DNA of 64,000 bases from Hydractinia symbiolongicarpus (lineage: Eukaryota > Cnidaria > Hydrozoa > Anthoathecata > Hydractiniidae): NCBI RefSeq assembly GCF_029227915.1, contig NC_079877.1, positions 35,739,851 to 35,803,850 on the forward strand. The letters run 5' to 3'. Both the position numbers and the translations under genes were made by a program. The first letter of the stretch is position 1. Every line of letters starts with the position of its first letter. The notes beneath the pieces were generated by a model, which was given only the letters and a program-made list of their open reading frames with translations, did not search any database and was not told the DNA's origin. This document shows, piece after piece, positions 37,031 through 49,735 of this stretch.

Positions 37031-38274
37031 GGCCGAGTCCGGGATTTACGGGAAATCGCAGGTTTTCGTTTGCCGGCGATTAAACTGCTTTTATTCAGCG
37101 TCTCATCAAGAATGAAAACATTTTTGAAAACTACAAGTCTCATTCGTTTTAGTGGTGAAAAGATAATTTAAAAAATCGTTCTGGAAATGAGTTTACTCAC
37201 AGGGTACTTTCTTTGTAAACATTCGACTATACGGGCCAAGCCCGGGATTTAGGGAAATCGTGGTATTTCGTTTGCCGGCGATTAAACCTCTTTCATTAAG
37301 CGTCTCATCAAAAATAGAAACATTTTTGAAAACTACAAGTCTCATGCGTTTTAGTGGTGAAAAAATAATTTAAAAAATCGTTTTGGAAATGAGTTTACTC
37401 ACAGGGTACTTTCTTTGTATACATTCGACTATACGGGCCAAGCCCAGGATTTACGGGAAATCGCGGGTTTTAGTTTGCCGGCGATTAAACCTCTTTCATT
37501 AAGCGTCTCATTAAAAATAAAAACATTTTTGGAAACTACAAGTCTCATTCGTTCTAGTGGTGCAGAAATAATTTGAAAAATCGTTCGGGAAATCAGTTTA
37601 CTCCCTGGGTACTTTCTTCATATACATTCAACTATACGGCCAAGCCCGGGATTTACGGGAAATCGCGGGTTTTCGTTTGCCGGCGATTAAACCTCTTTCA
37701 TTAAGCGTCTCATCAAAAATGAAAACATTTTTGAAAACTACATGTCTCATGCGTTTTAGTGGTGAAAAAATAATTTAAAAAATCGTTCGGGAAATGAGTT
37801 TACTCCCTGGGTACTTTCTTTGTATACTTTTGACTATACGGGCAAAGTCCGGGATTTACGGGAAATCGCGGGTTTTCGTGTGCCGGCGATTAAACTTCTG
37901 TTATTCAGCGTCCCATCAAAAATGAAAACATTTTTGAAAACTACAAGTCTCATGCGTTTTAGTGGTAAAAAAATAATATAAAAAATCGTTCGGGAAATGA
38001 GTTTACTCCCGGGGTACTTTCTTCGTATACTTTTGACTATACGGGCCGAGTCCGGGGTTTACGGGAAATGGCGGGTTTTCGTTTGCCGGCGATTAAACTT
38101 CTTTTAATCAGCGTTTCATCAAAAATGAAAACATTTTTGAAAACTACAAGTCTCATGGGCTTTAGTGGTGAAATAATAATTTAAAAAATCGTTCGGGAAA
38201 TGAGTTTACTTCCTGGGTACTTTTTTTGTATACTTTTGACTTTACAGGCCGAGTCCGGGATTTACGGGAAATCG
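37030..38274 (+). repeat. 1.25-kb block copied 2,230 bp downstream (copy 1)
   Basis: Pairs with about 39260-40504 (11 monomers away). Shared rare forms: AAAATAGAAAC ending at 37320 and 39550, GGGTTTTAGTTTGCC, TACATGTCTC and CTTCTGTTAT (37900 and 40130). It ends where CGTGGTATTTCG and CGCAGGTTTTCG part. Confidence 0.83.
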
Positions 38275-38359
38275 TGGTATTTCGTTTGCCGGCTATTAAA
38301 GCTCTTTCATTAAGCGTCTCATTAAAAATAAAAACATTTTTGAAAACTACAAGTCTCAT

Positions 38360-41300
38360 TCGTTCTAGCGGTGCAGAAATAATTTGAAAAATCGTTCGGG
38401 AAATCAGTTTACTCCCTGGGTACTTTCTTTATATACATTCAACTATACGGGCCAAGCCCGGGATTTACGGGAAATCGCGGGTTTTCGTTTGCCGGCGATT
38501 AAACTTCTGTTATTCAGCGTCCCATCAAAAATGAAAACATTTTTGAAAACTACAAGTCTCATGCGTTTTAGTGGTAAAAAAATAATATAAAAAATCGTTC
38601 GGGAAATGAGTTTACTCCCTGGGTACTTTCTTCGTATACTTTTGACTATACGGGCCGAGTCCGGGGTTTACGGGAAATGGCGGGTTTTCGTTTGCCGGCG
38701 ATTAAACTTCTTTTAATCAGCGTTTCATCAAAAATGAAAACATTTTTGAAAACTACAAGTCTCATGGGCTTTAGTGGTGAAATAATAATTTAAAAAATCG
38801 TTCGGGAAATGAGTTTACTTCCTGGGTACTTTTTTTGTATACTTTTGACTTTACAGGCCGAGTCCGGGATTTACGGGAAATCGCAGGTTTTCGTTTGCCG
38901 GCGATTAAACTCCTTTTATTCAGCGTCTCATCAAGAATGAAAACATTTTTGAAAACTACAAGTCTCATGCGTTTTAGTGGTGAAAAGATAATTTAAAAAA
39001 TCGTTCTGGAAATGAGTTTACTCACAGGGTACTTTCTTTGTAAACATTCGACTATACGGGACAAGCCCGGGATTTAGGGAAATCGTGGTATTTCGTTTGC
39101 CGGCTATTAAAACTCTTTCATTAAGCGTCTCATTAAAAATAAAAACATTTTTGAAAACTACAAGTCTCATTCGTTCTAGCGGTGCAGAAATAATTTGAAA
39201 AATCGTTCGGGAAATCAGTTTACTCACTGGGTACTTTCTTTATATACATTCAACTATACGGGCCGAGTCCGGGATTTACGGGAAATCGCAGGTTTTCGTT
39301 TGCCGGCGATTAAACTGATTTTATTCAGCGTCTCATCAAGAATGAAAACATTTTTGAAAACTACAAGTCTCATTCGTTTTAGTGGTGAAAAGATAATTTA
39401 AAAAATCGTTCTGGAAATGAGTTTACTCACAGGGTACTTTCTTTGTAAACATTCGACTATACGGGCCAAGCCCGGGATTTAGGGAAATCGTGGTATTTCG
39501 TTTGCCGGCGATTAAACCTCTTTCATTAAGCGTCTCATCAAAAATAGAAACATTTTTGAAAACTACAAGTCTCATGCGTTTTAGTGGTGAAAAAATAATT
39601 TAAAAAATCGTTTTGGAAATGAGTTTACTCACAGGGTACTTTCTTTGTATACATTCGACTATACGGGCCAAGCCCAGGATTTACGGGAAATCGCGGGTTT
39701 TAGTTTGCCGGCGATTAAACCTCTTTCATTAAGCGTCTCATTAAAAATAAAAACATTTTTGGAAACTACAAGTCTCATTCGTTCTAGTGGTGCAGAAATA
39801 ATTTGAAAAATCGTTCGGGAAATCAGTTTACTCCCTGGGTACTTTCTTCATATACATTCAACTATACGGCCAAGCCCGGGATTTACGGGAAATCGCGGGT
39901 TTTCGTTTGCCGGCGATTAAACCTCTTTCATTAAGCGTCTCATCAAAAATGAAAACATTTTTGAAAACTACATGTCTCATGCGTTTTAGTGGTGAAAAAA
40001 TAATTTAAAAAATCGTTCGGGAAATGAGTTTACTCCCTGGGTACTTTCTTTGTATACTTTTGACTATACGGGCAAAGTCCGGGATTTACGGGAAATCGCG
40101 GGTTTTCGTGTGCCGGCGATTAAACTTCTGTTATCCAGCGTCCCATCAAAAATGAAAACATTTTTGAAAACTACAAGTCTCATGCGTTTTAGTGGTAAAA
40201 AAATAATATAAAAAATCGTTCGGGAAATGAGTTCACTCCCTGGGTACTTTCTTCGTATACTTTTGACTATACGGGCCGAGTCCGGGGTTTACGGGAAATG
40301 GCGGGTTTTCGTTTGCCGGCGATTAAACTTCTTTTAATCAGCGTTTCATCAAAAATGAAAACATTTTTGAAAACTACAAGTCTCATGGGCTTTAGTGGTG
40401 AAATAATAATTTAAAAAATCGTTCGGGAAATGTGTTTACTTCCTGGGTACTTTTTTTGTATACTTTTGACTTTACAGGCCGAGTCCGGGATTTACGGGAA
40501 ATCGCAGGTTTTCGTTTGCCGGCGATTAAACTCCTTTTATTCAGCGTCTCATCAAGAATGAAAACATTTTTGAAAACTACAAGTCTCATGCGTTTTAGTG
40601 GTGAAAAGATAATTTAAAAAATCGTTCTGGAAATGAGTTTACTCACAGGGTACTTTCTTTGTAAACATTCGACTATACGGGACAAGCCGGGATTTAGGGA
40701 AATCGTGGTATTTCGTTTGCCGGCTATTAAAGCTCTTTCATTAAGCGTCTCATTAAAAATAAAAACATTTTTGAAAACTACAAGTCTCATTCGTTCTAGC
40801 GGCGCAGAAATAATTTGAAAAATCGTTCGGGAAATCAGTTTACTCCCTGGGTACTTTCTTTATATACATTCAACTATACGGGCCAAGCCCGGGATTTACG
40901 GGAAATCGCGGGTTTTCGTTTGCCGGCGATTAAACTTCTGTTATTCAGCGTCCCATCAAAAATGAAAACATTTTTGAAAACTACAAGTCTCATGCGTTTT
41001 AGTGGTAAAAAAATAATATAAAAAATCGTTCGGGAAATGAGTTTACTCCCTGGGTACTTTCTTCGTATACTTTTGACTATACGGGCCGAGTCCGGGGTTT
41101 ACGGGAAATGGCGGGTTTTCGTTTGCCGGCGATTAAACTTCTTTTAATAAGCGTTTCATCAAAAATGAAAACATTTTTGAAAACTACAAGTCTAATGGGC
41201 TTTAGTGGTGAAATAATAATTTAAAAAATCGTTCGGGAAATGAGTTTACTTCCTGGGTACTTTTTTTGTATACTTTTGACTTTACAGGCCGAGTCCGGGA

Positions 41301-41830
41301 TTTACGGGAAATCGCAGGTTTTCGTTTGCCGGCGATTAAACTCCTTTTATTCAGCGTCTCATCAAGAATGAAAACATTTTTGAAAACTACAAGTCTCATG
41401 CGTTTTAGTGGTGAAAAGATAATTTAAAAAATCGTTCTGGAAATGAGTTTACTCACAGGGTACTTTCTTTGTAAACATTCGACTATACGGGACAAGCCCG
41501 GGATTTAGGGAAATCGTGGTATTTCGTTTGTCGGCTATTAAAGCTCTTTCATTAAGCGTCTCATTAAAAATAAAAACATTTTTGAAAACTACAAGTCTCA
41601 TTCGTTCTAGCGGTGCAGAAATAATTTGAAAAATCGTTCGGGAAATCAGTTTACTCCCTGGGTACTTTCTTTATATACATTCAACTATACGGGCCAAGCC
41701 CGGGATTTACGGGAAATCGCGGGTTTTCGTTTGCCGGCGATTAAACTTCTTTTATTCAGCGTCTCATCAAAAATGAAAACACTTTTGAAAACTACAAGTC
41801 TCACGCGTTTTAGTGGTGAAAAAATAATTT
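38360..41830 (+). repeat. 4-mer HOR, 810-811 bp, interrupted by an 11-mer duplication
   Basis: D-class starts lie at 38384 and 39195 (811 bp), then 40815 and 41626 (811 bp). The 2,230-bp duplicated block sits between them. Units carry CTTCTGTTATTCAGCG, CTTTTAATCAGCGTTTCATC (AATAAGCGTTTC in the last) and CTTTACAGGCCGAG. C-class tails here read TTCTAGCGG instead of TTCTAGTGG. Confidence 0.82.
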
Positions 41831-44800
41831 AAAAAATCGTTCTGGAAATGAGTTTACTCACAGGGTACTTTCTTTGTAAACATTCAACTATACGGGCCAA
41901 GCCCGGGATTTACGGGAAATCGCGGGTTTTCGTTTGCCGGCGATTAAACCTCTTTCATTAAGCGTCTCATCAAAAATGAAAACATTTTTGAAAACTACAT
42001 GTCTCATGCGTTTTAGTGATAAAAAAATAATATAAAAAATCGTTCGGGAAATGAGTTTACTTCCTGGGTACTTTCTTCGTATACTTTTGACTATACGGGC
42101 CGAGTCCGGGATTTACGGGAAATCGCAGGTTTTCGTTTGCCGGCGATTAAACTCCTTTTATTCAGCGTCTCATCAGGAATGAAAACATTTTTGAAAACTA
42201 CAAGTCTCATGCGTTTTAGTGGTGAAAAGATAATTTAAAAAATCGTTCTGGAAATGAGTTTACTCACAGGGTACTTTCTTTGTAAACATTCGACTATACG
42301 GGACAAGCCCGGGATTTAGGGAAATCGTGGTATTTCGTTTGCCGGCGATTAAACCTCTTTCATTAAACGTCTCATTAAAAATAAAAACATTTTTGAAAAC
42401 TACAAGTCTCATTCGTTCTAGCGCTGCAGAAATAATTTGAAAAATCGTTCGGGAAATCAGTTTACTCCCTGGTTACTTTCTTTATATACATTCAACTATA
42501 CGGGCCAAGCCCGGGATTTACGGGAAATCGCGGGTTTTCGTTTGCCGGCGATTAAACTTCTCTTATTCAGCGTCTCATCAAAAATGAAAACACTTTTAAA
42601 AACTACAAGTCTCACGCGTTTTAGTGGTGAAAAGATAATTTAAAAAATCGTTCTGGAAATGAGTTTACTCACAGGGTACTTTCTTTGTAAACATTCGACT
42701 ATACGGGACAAACCCGGGATTTAGGGAAATCGTGGTATTTCGTTTGCCGGCGATTAAACCTCTTTCATTAAGCGTCTCATTAAAAATGAAAACATTTTTG
42801 GAAACTACAAGTCTCATTCGTTCTAGTGGTGCAGAAATAATTTGAAAAATCGTTCGGGAAATCAGTTTACTCCCTGGCTACTTTCTTTATATACATTCAA
42901 CTATACGGGCCAAGCCCGGGATCTACGGGAAATCGCGGGTTTTCGTTTGCCGGCGATTAAACTTCTTTTATTCAGCGTCTCATCAAAAATGAAAACACTT
43001 TTGAAAGCTACAAGTCTCACGCGTTTTAGTGGTGAAAAAATAATTTAAAAAATCGTTCTGGAAATGAGTTTACTCACAGGGTACTTTCTTTGCATACATT
43101 CGACTATACGGGCCAAGCCCGGGATTTACAGGAAATCGCGGGTTTTTGTTTGCCGGCTATTAAACCACATTCACTAAGCGTCTCATCAAAAATGAAAACA
43201 TTTTTAAAAACTACAAGTCTCATGGGCTTTAGTGGTGAAATAATAATTTAAAAAATCGTTCGGGAAATGAGTTTACTCCCTGGGTACTTTCTTTGTATAC
43301 TTTTGACTATACGGGCCGAGTCCGGGATTTACGGGAAATCGCAGGTTTTCGTTTGCCGGCGATTAAACTCCTTTTATTCAGCGTCTCATCAAGAATGAAA
43401 ACATTTTTGAAAACTACAAGTCTCATGCGTTTTAGTGGTGAAAAGATAATTTAAAAAATCGTTCTGGAAATGAGTTTACTCACAGGGTACTTTCTTTGTA
43501 AACATTCGACTATAAGGGACAAGCCCGGGATTTAGGGAAATCGTGGTATTTCGTTTGCCGGCGATTAAACCTCTTTCATTAAGCGTCTCATTAAAAATAA
43601 AAACATTTTTGAAAACTACAAGTCTCATGCGTTTTAGTGGTGAAAAGATAATTTAAAAAATCGTTCTGGAAATGAGTTTACTCACAGGGTACTTTCTTTG
43701 TAAACATTCGACTATACGGGACAAGCCCGGGATTTAGGGAAATCGTGGTATTTCGTTTGCCGGCGATTAAACCTCTTTCATTAAACGTCTCATTAAAAAT
43801 AAAAACATTTTTGAAACCTACAAGTCTCATTCGTTCTAGCGGTGCAGAAATAATTTGAAAAATCGTTCGGGAAATCAGTTTACTCCCTGGGTACTTTCTT
43901 TATATACATTCAACTATACGGGCCAAGCCCGGGATTTACGGGAAATCGCGGGTTTTCGTTTGCCGGCGATTAAACTTCTCTTATTCAGCGTCTCATCAAA
44001 AATGAAAACACTTTTAAAAACTACAAGTCTCACGCGTTTTAGTGGTGAAAAGATAATTTAAAAAATCGTTCTGGAAATGAGTTTACTCACAGGGTACTTT
44101 CTTTGTAAACATTCGACTATACGGGACAAACCCGGGATTTAGGGAAATCGTGGTATTTCGTTTGCCGGCGATTAAACCTCTTTCATTAAGCGTCTCATTA
44201 AAAATGAAAACATTTTTGGAAACTACAAGTCTCATTCGTTCTAGTGGTGCAGAAATAATTTGAAAAATCGTTCGGGAAATCAGTTTACTCCCTGGCTACT
44301 TTCTTTATATACATTCAACTATACGGGCCAAGCCCGGGATTTACGGGAAATCGCGGGTTTTCGTTTGCCGGCGATTAAACTTCTTTTATTCAGCTTCTCA
44401 TCAAAAATGAAAACACTTTTGAACTACAAGTCTCACGCGTTTTAGTGGTGAAAAAATAATTTAAAAAATCGTTCTGGAAATGAGTTTACTCACAGGGTAC
44501 TTTCTTTGCATACATTCGACTATACGGGCCAAGCCCGGGATTTACAGGAAATCGCGGGTTTTCGTTTGCCGGCTATTAAACCACATTCACTAAGCGTCTC
44601 ATCAAAAATGAAAACATTTTTAAAAACTACAAGTCTCATGGGCTTTAGTGGTGAAATAATAATTTAAAAAATCGTTCGGGAAATGAGTTTACTCCCTGGG
44701 TACTTTCTTTGTATACTTTTGACTATACGGGCCGAGTCCGGGATTTACGGGAAATCGCAGGTTTTCGTTTGCCGGCGATTAAACTCCTTTTATTCAGCGT

Positions 44801-45673
44801 CTCATCAAGAATGAAAACATTTTTGAAAACTACAAGTCTCATGCGTTTTAGTGGTGAAAAGATAATTTAAAAAATCGTTCTGGAAATGAGTTTACTCACA
44901 GGGTACTTTCTTTGTAAACATTCGACTATAAGGGACAAGCCCGGGATTTAGGGAAATCGTGGTATTTCGTTTGCCGGCGATTAAACCTCTTTCATTAAGC
45001 GTCTCATTAAAAATAAAAACATTTTTGAAAACTACAAGTCTCATTCGTTCTAGCGGTGCAGAAATAATTTGAAAAATCGTTCGGGAAATCAGTTTACTCC
45101 CTGGGTACTTTCTTTATATACATTCAACTATACGGGCCAAGCCCGGGATTTACGGGAAATCGCGGGTTTTCGTTTGCCGGCGATTAAACTTCTTTTATTC
45201 AGCGTCTCATCAAAAATGAAAACACTTTTGAAAACTACAAGTCTCATGCGTTTTAGTGGTGAAAAAATAATTTAAAAAATCGTTCTGGAAATGAGTTTAC
45301 TCACAGGGTACTTTCTTTGCATACATTCGACAATACGGGCCAAGCCCGGGATTTACAGGAAATCGCGGGTTTTCGTTTGCCGGCTATTAAACCACATTCA
45401 CTAAGCGTCTCATCAAAAATGAAAACATTTCTGAAAACTACAAGTCTCATGGGCTTTAGTGGTGAAATAATAACTTAAAAAATCGTTCGGTAAATGAGTT
45501 TACTCCTTGGGTACTTTCTTTGTATACTTTTGACTATACGGGCCGAGTCCGGGTTTACGGGAAATCGCAGGTTTTCGTTTGCCGGCGATTAAACTCCTTT
45601 TATTCAGCGTCTCATCAAAAATGAAAACATTTTTGAAAACTACAAGTCTCATACGTTTCAGTGGTGAAAAGAT
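41722..45673 (+). repeat. 3.95-kb block copied 10,127 bp downstream (copy 1)
   Basis: Pairs with about 51849-55802 (50 monomers away). Shared rare forms: TACATGTCTC followed by GTGATAAAAAAATAATATA, CATCAGGAATG, TTCTAGCGCTGCAG, GGGATCTACGGG and GGGTTTTTGTTTGCC. Differences seen are single bases plus a 2-bp indel at 44412, which changes the shift to 10,129. Confidence 0.87.
42437..43854 (+). repeat. 7-monomer short version of the 10-mer HOR
   Basis: The order follows the 10-mer below but three internal monomers are missing, so two C-type monomers (about 43460 and 43660) sit next to each other. The same 1,418-bp arrangement recurs at 52564-53981. It is a candidate precursor, or a deletion product, of the 10-mer. 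Confidence 0.8.
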
Positions 45674-45878
45674 AATTTAAAAAATCGTTCTGGAAATGAG
45701 TTTACTCACAGGGTACTTTCTTTGTAAACATTCGACTATACGGGACAAGCCCGGGATTTAGGGAAATCGTGGTATTTCGTTTGCCGGCGATTAAACCTCT
45801 TTCATTAAACGTCTCATTAAAAATAAAAACATTTTTGAAAACTACAAGTCTCATTCGTTCTCGCGGTGCAGAAATAAT
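43855..45878 (+). repeat. 10-mer HOR, 2,024 bp, copy 1
   Basis: Ten monomers in order: D, C, D (CTGGCTAC), E, A (CTCCTTTTATTC), C (TATAAGGGAC), D, E (GACAATACGG), A (CTCCTTGGG, 1 bp short), C (TTCTCGCGG). The third monomer has GCTTCTCATC and a 2-bp loss in CTTTTGAACTAC. This is the cleanest HOR unit in the window. Confidence 0.93.
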
Positions 45879-47902
45879 TTGAAAAATCGTTCGGGAAATC
45901 AGTTTACTCCCTGGGTACTTTCTTTATATACATTCAACTATACGGGCCAAGCCCGGGATTTACGGGAAATCGCGGGTTTTCGTTTGCCGGCGATTAAACT
46001 TCTCTTATTCAGCGTCTCATCAAAAATGAAAACACTTTTAAAAACTACAAGTCTCACGCGTTTTAGTGGTGAAAAGATAATTTAAAAAATCGTTCTGGAA
46101 ATGAGTTTACTCACAGGGTACTTTCTTTGTAAACATTCGACTATACGGGACAAACCCGGGATTTAGGGAAATCGTGGTATTTCGTTTGCCGGCGATTAAA
46201 CCTCTTTCATTAAGCGTCTCATTAAAAATGAAAACATTTTTGGAAACTACAAGTCTCATTCGTTCTAGTGGTGCAGAAATAATTTGAAAAATCGTTCGGG
46301 AAATCAGTTTACTCCCTGGCTACTTTCTTTATATACATTCAACTATACGGGCCAAGCCCGGGATTTACGGGAAATCGCGGGTTTTCGTTTGCCGGCGATT
46401 AAACTTCTTTTATTCAGCTTCTCATCAAAAATGAAAACACTTTTGAACTACAAGTCTCACGCGTTTTAGTGGTGAAAAAATAATTTAAAAAATCGTTCTG
46501 GAAATGAGTTTACTCACAGGGTACTTTCTTTGCATACATTCGACTATACGGGCCAAGCCCGGGATTTACAGGAAATCGCGGATTTTCGTTTGCCGGCTAT
46601 TAAACCACATTCACTAAGCGTCTCATCAAAAATGAAAACATTTTTAAAAACTACAAGTCTCATGGGCTTTAGTGGTGAAATAATAATTTAAAAAATCGTT
46701 CGGGAAATGAGTTTACTCCCTGGGTACTTTCTTTGTATACTTTTGACTATACGGGCCGAGTCCGGGATTTACGGGAAATCGCAGGTTTTCGTTTGCCGGC
46801 GATTAAACTCCTTTTATTCAGCGTCTCATCAAGAATGAAAACATTTTTGAAAACTACAAGTCTCATGCGTTTTAGTGGTGAAAAGATAATTTAAAAAATC
46901 GTTCTGGAAATGAGTTTACTCACAGGGTACTTTCTTTGTAAACATTCGACTATAAGGGACAAGCCCGGGATTTAGGGAAATCGTGGTATTTCGTTTGCCG
47001 GCGATTAAACCTCTTTCATTAAGCGTCTCATTAAAAATAAAAACATTTTTGAAAACTACAAGTCTCATTCGTTCTAGCGGTGCAGAAATAATTTGAAAAA
47101 TCGTTCGGGAAATCAGTTTACTCCCTGGGTACTTTCTTTATATACATTCAACTATACGGGCCAAGCCCGGGATTTACGGGAAATCGCGGGTTTTCGTTTG
47201 CCGGCGATTAAACTTCTTTTATTCAGCGTCTCATCAAAAATGAAAACACTTTTGAAAACTACAAGTCTCATGCGTTTTAGTGGTGAAAAAATAATTTAAA
47301 AAATCGTTCTGGAAATGAGTTTACTCACAGGGTACTTTCTTTGCATACATTCGACAATACGGGCCAAGCCCGGGATTTACAGGAAATCGCGGGTTTTCGT
47401 TTGCCGGCTATTAAACCACATTCACTAAGCGTCTCATCAAAAATGAAAACATTTCTGAAAACTACAAGTCTCATGGGCTTTAGTGGTGAAATAATAACTT
47501 AAAAAATCGTTCGGTAAATGAGTTTACTCCTTGGGTACTTTCTTTGTATACTTTTGACTATACGGGCCGAGTCCGGGTTTACGGGAAATCGCAGGTTTTC
47601 GTTTGCCGGCGATTAAACTCCTTTTATTCAGCGTCTCATCAAAAATGAAAACATTTTTGAAAACTACAAGTCTCATACGTTTCAGTGGTGAAAAGATAAT
47701 TTAAAAAATCGTTCTGGAAATGAGTTTACTCACAGGGTACTTTCTTTGTAAACATTCGACTATACGGGACAAGCCCGGGATTTAGGGAAATCGTGGTATT
47801 TCGTTTGCCGGCGATTAAACCTCTTTCATTAAACGTCTCATTAAAAATAAAAACATTTTTGAAAACTACAAGTCTCATTCGTTCTCGCGGTGCAGAAATA
47901 AT
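45879..47902 (+). repeat. 10-mer HOR, 2,024 bp, copy 2
   Basis: Same ten monomers, including the 2-bp loss and GCTTCTCATC. The only difference from copy 1 that I noticed is CGCGGATTTTCG near 46578 (CGCGGGTTTTCG in copy 1). It is the youngest pair in the window. Confidence 0.93.
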
Positions 47903-49735
47903 TTGAAAAATCGTTCGGGAAATCAGTTTACTCCCTGGGTACTTTCTTTATATACATTCAACTATACGGGCCAAGCCCGGGATTTACGGGAAATCGCGGG
48001 TTTTCGTTTGCCGGCGATTAAACTTCTCTTATTCAGCGTCTCATCAAAAATGAAAACACTTTTAAAAACTACAAGTCTCACGCGTTTTAGTGGTGAAAAG
48101 ATAATTTAAAAAATCGTTCTGGAAATGAGTTTACTCACAGGGTACTTTCTTTGTAAACATTCGACTATACGGGACAAACCCGGGATTTAAGGAAATCGTG
48201 GTATTTCGTTTGCCGGCGATTAAACCTCTTTCATTAAGCGTCTCATTAAAAATGAAAACATTTTTGGAAACTACAAGTCTCATTCGTTCTAGTGGTGCAG
48301 AAATAATTTGAAAAATCGTTCGGGAAATCAGTTTACTCCCTGGCTACTTTCTTTATATACATTCAACTATACGGGCCAAGCCCGGGATTTACGGGAAATC
48401 GCGGGTTTTCGTTTGCCGGCGATTAAACTTCTTTTATTCAGCGTCTCATCAAAAATGAAAACACTTTTGAAAGCTACAAGTCTCACGCGTTTTAGTGGTG
48501 AAAAAATAATTTAAAAAATCGTTCTGGAAATGAGTTTACTCACAGGGTACTTTCTTTGCATACATTCGACTATACGGGCCAAGCCCGGGATTTACAGGAA
48601 ATCGCGGGTTTTCGTTTGCCGGCTATTAAACCACATTCACTAAGCGTCTCATCAAAAATGAAAACATTTTTAAAAACTACAAGTCTCATGGGCTTTAGTG
48701 GTGAAATAATAATTTAAAAAATCGTTCGGGAAATGAGTTTACTCCCTGGGTACTTTCTTTGTATACTTTTGACTATACGGGCCGAGTCCGGGATTTACGG
48801 GAAATCGCAGGTTTTCGTTTGCCGGCGATTAAACTCCTTTTATTCAGCGTCTCATCAAGAATGAAAACATTTTTGAAAACTACAAGTCTCATGCGTTTTA
48901 GTGGTGAAAAGATAATTTAAAAAATCGTTCTGGAAATGAGTTTACTCACAGGGTACTTTCTTTGTAAACATTCGACTATAAGGGACAAGCCCGGGATTTA
49001 GGGAAATCGTGGTATTTCGTTTGCCGGCGATTAAACCTCTTTCATTAAGCGTCTCATTAAAAATAAAAACATTTTTGAAAACTACAAGTCTCATTCGTTC
49101 TAGCGGTGCAGAAATAATTTGAAAAATCGTTCGGGAAATCAGTTTACTCCCTGGGTACTTTCTTTATATACATTCAACTATACGGGCCAAGCCCGGGATT
49201 TACGGGAAATCGCGGGTTTTCGTTTGCCGGCGATTAAACTTCTTTTATTCAGCGTCTCATCAAAAATGAAAACACTTTTGAAAACTACAAGTCTCATGCG
49301 TTTTAGTGGTGAAAAAATAATTTAAAAAATCGTTCTGGAAATGAGTTTACTCACAGGGTACTTTCTTTGCATACATTCGACAATACGGGCCAAGCCCGGG
49401 ATTTACAGGAAATCGCGGGTTTTCGTTTGCCGGCTATTAAACCACATTCACTAAGCGTCTCATCAAAAATGAAAACATTTCTGAAAACTACAAGTCTCAT
49501 GGGCTTTAGTGGTGAAATAATAACTTAAAAAATCGTTCGGTAAATGAGTTTACTCCTTGGGTACTTTCTTTGTATACTTTTGACTATACGGGCCGAGTCC
49601 GGGTTTACGGGAAATCGCAGGTTTTCGTTTGCCGGCGATTAAACTCCTTTTATTCAGCGTCTCATCAAAAATGAAAACATTTTTGAAAACTACAAGTCTC
49701 ATACGTTTCAGTGGTGAAAAGATAATTTAAAAAAT
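47903..49735 (+). repeat. 10-mer HOR copy 3, incomplete (9 monomers)
   Basis: Same order, but the third monomer keeps the undeleted CTTTTGAAAGCTAC and GCGTCTCATC, and the second has TTTAAGG. The tenth monomer is replaced: after 49735 the sequence switches to CGTTTTAGAAATGAG with CTCCCAGGG and GACTAAACGGGCC. Confidence 0.9.

Noticed and set aside
43730-43740. TTTAGGG as a plant-type telomere repeat
   Set aside because: Single heptamer inside each C-class monomer (GATTTAGGGAAATCG), never in tandem; it arises by loss of bases from TTTACGGG.
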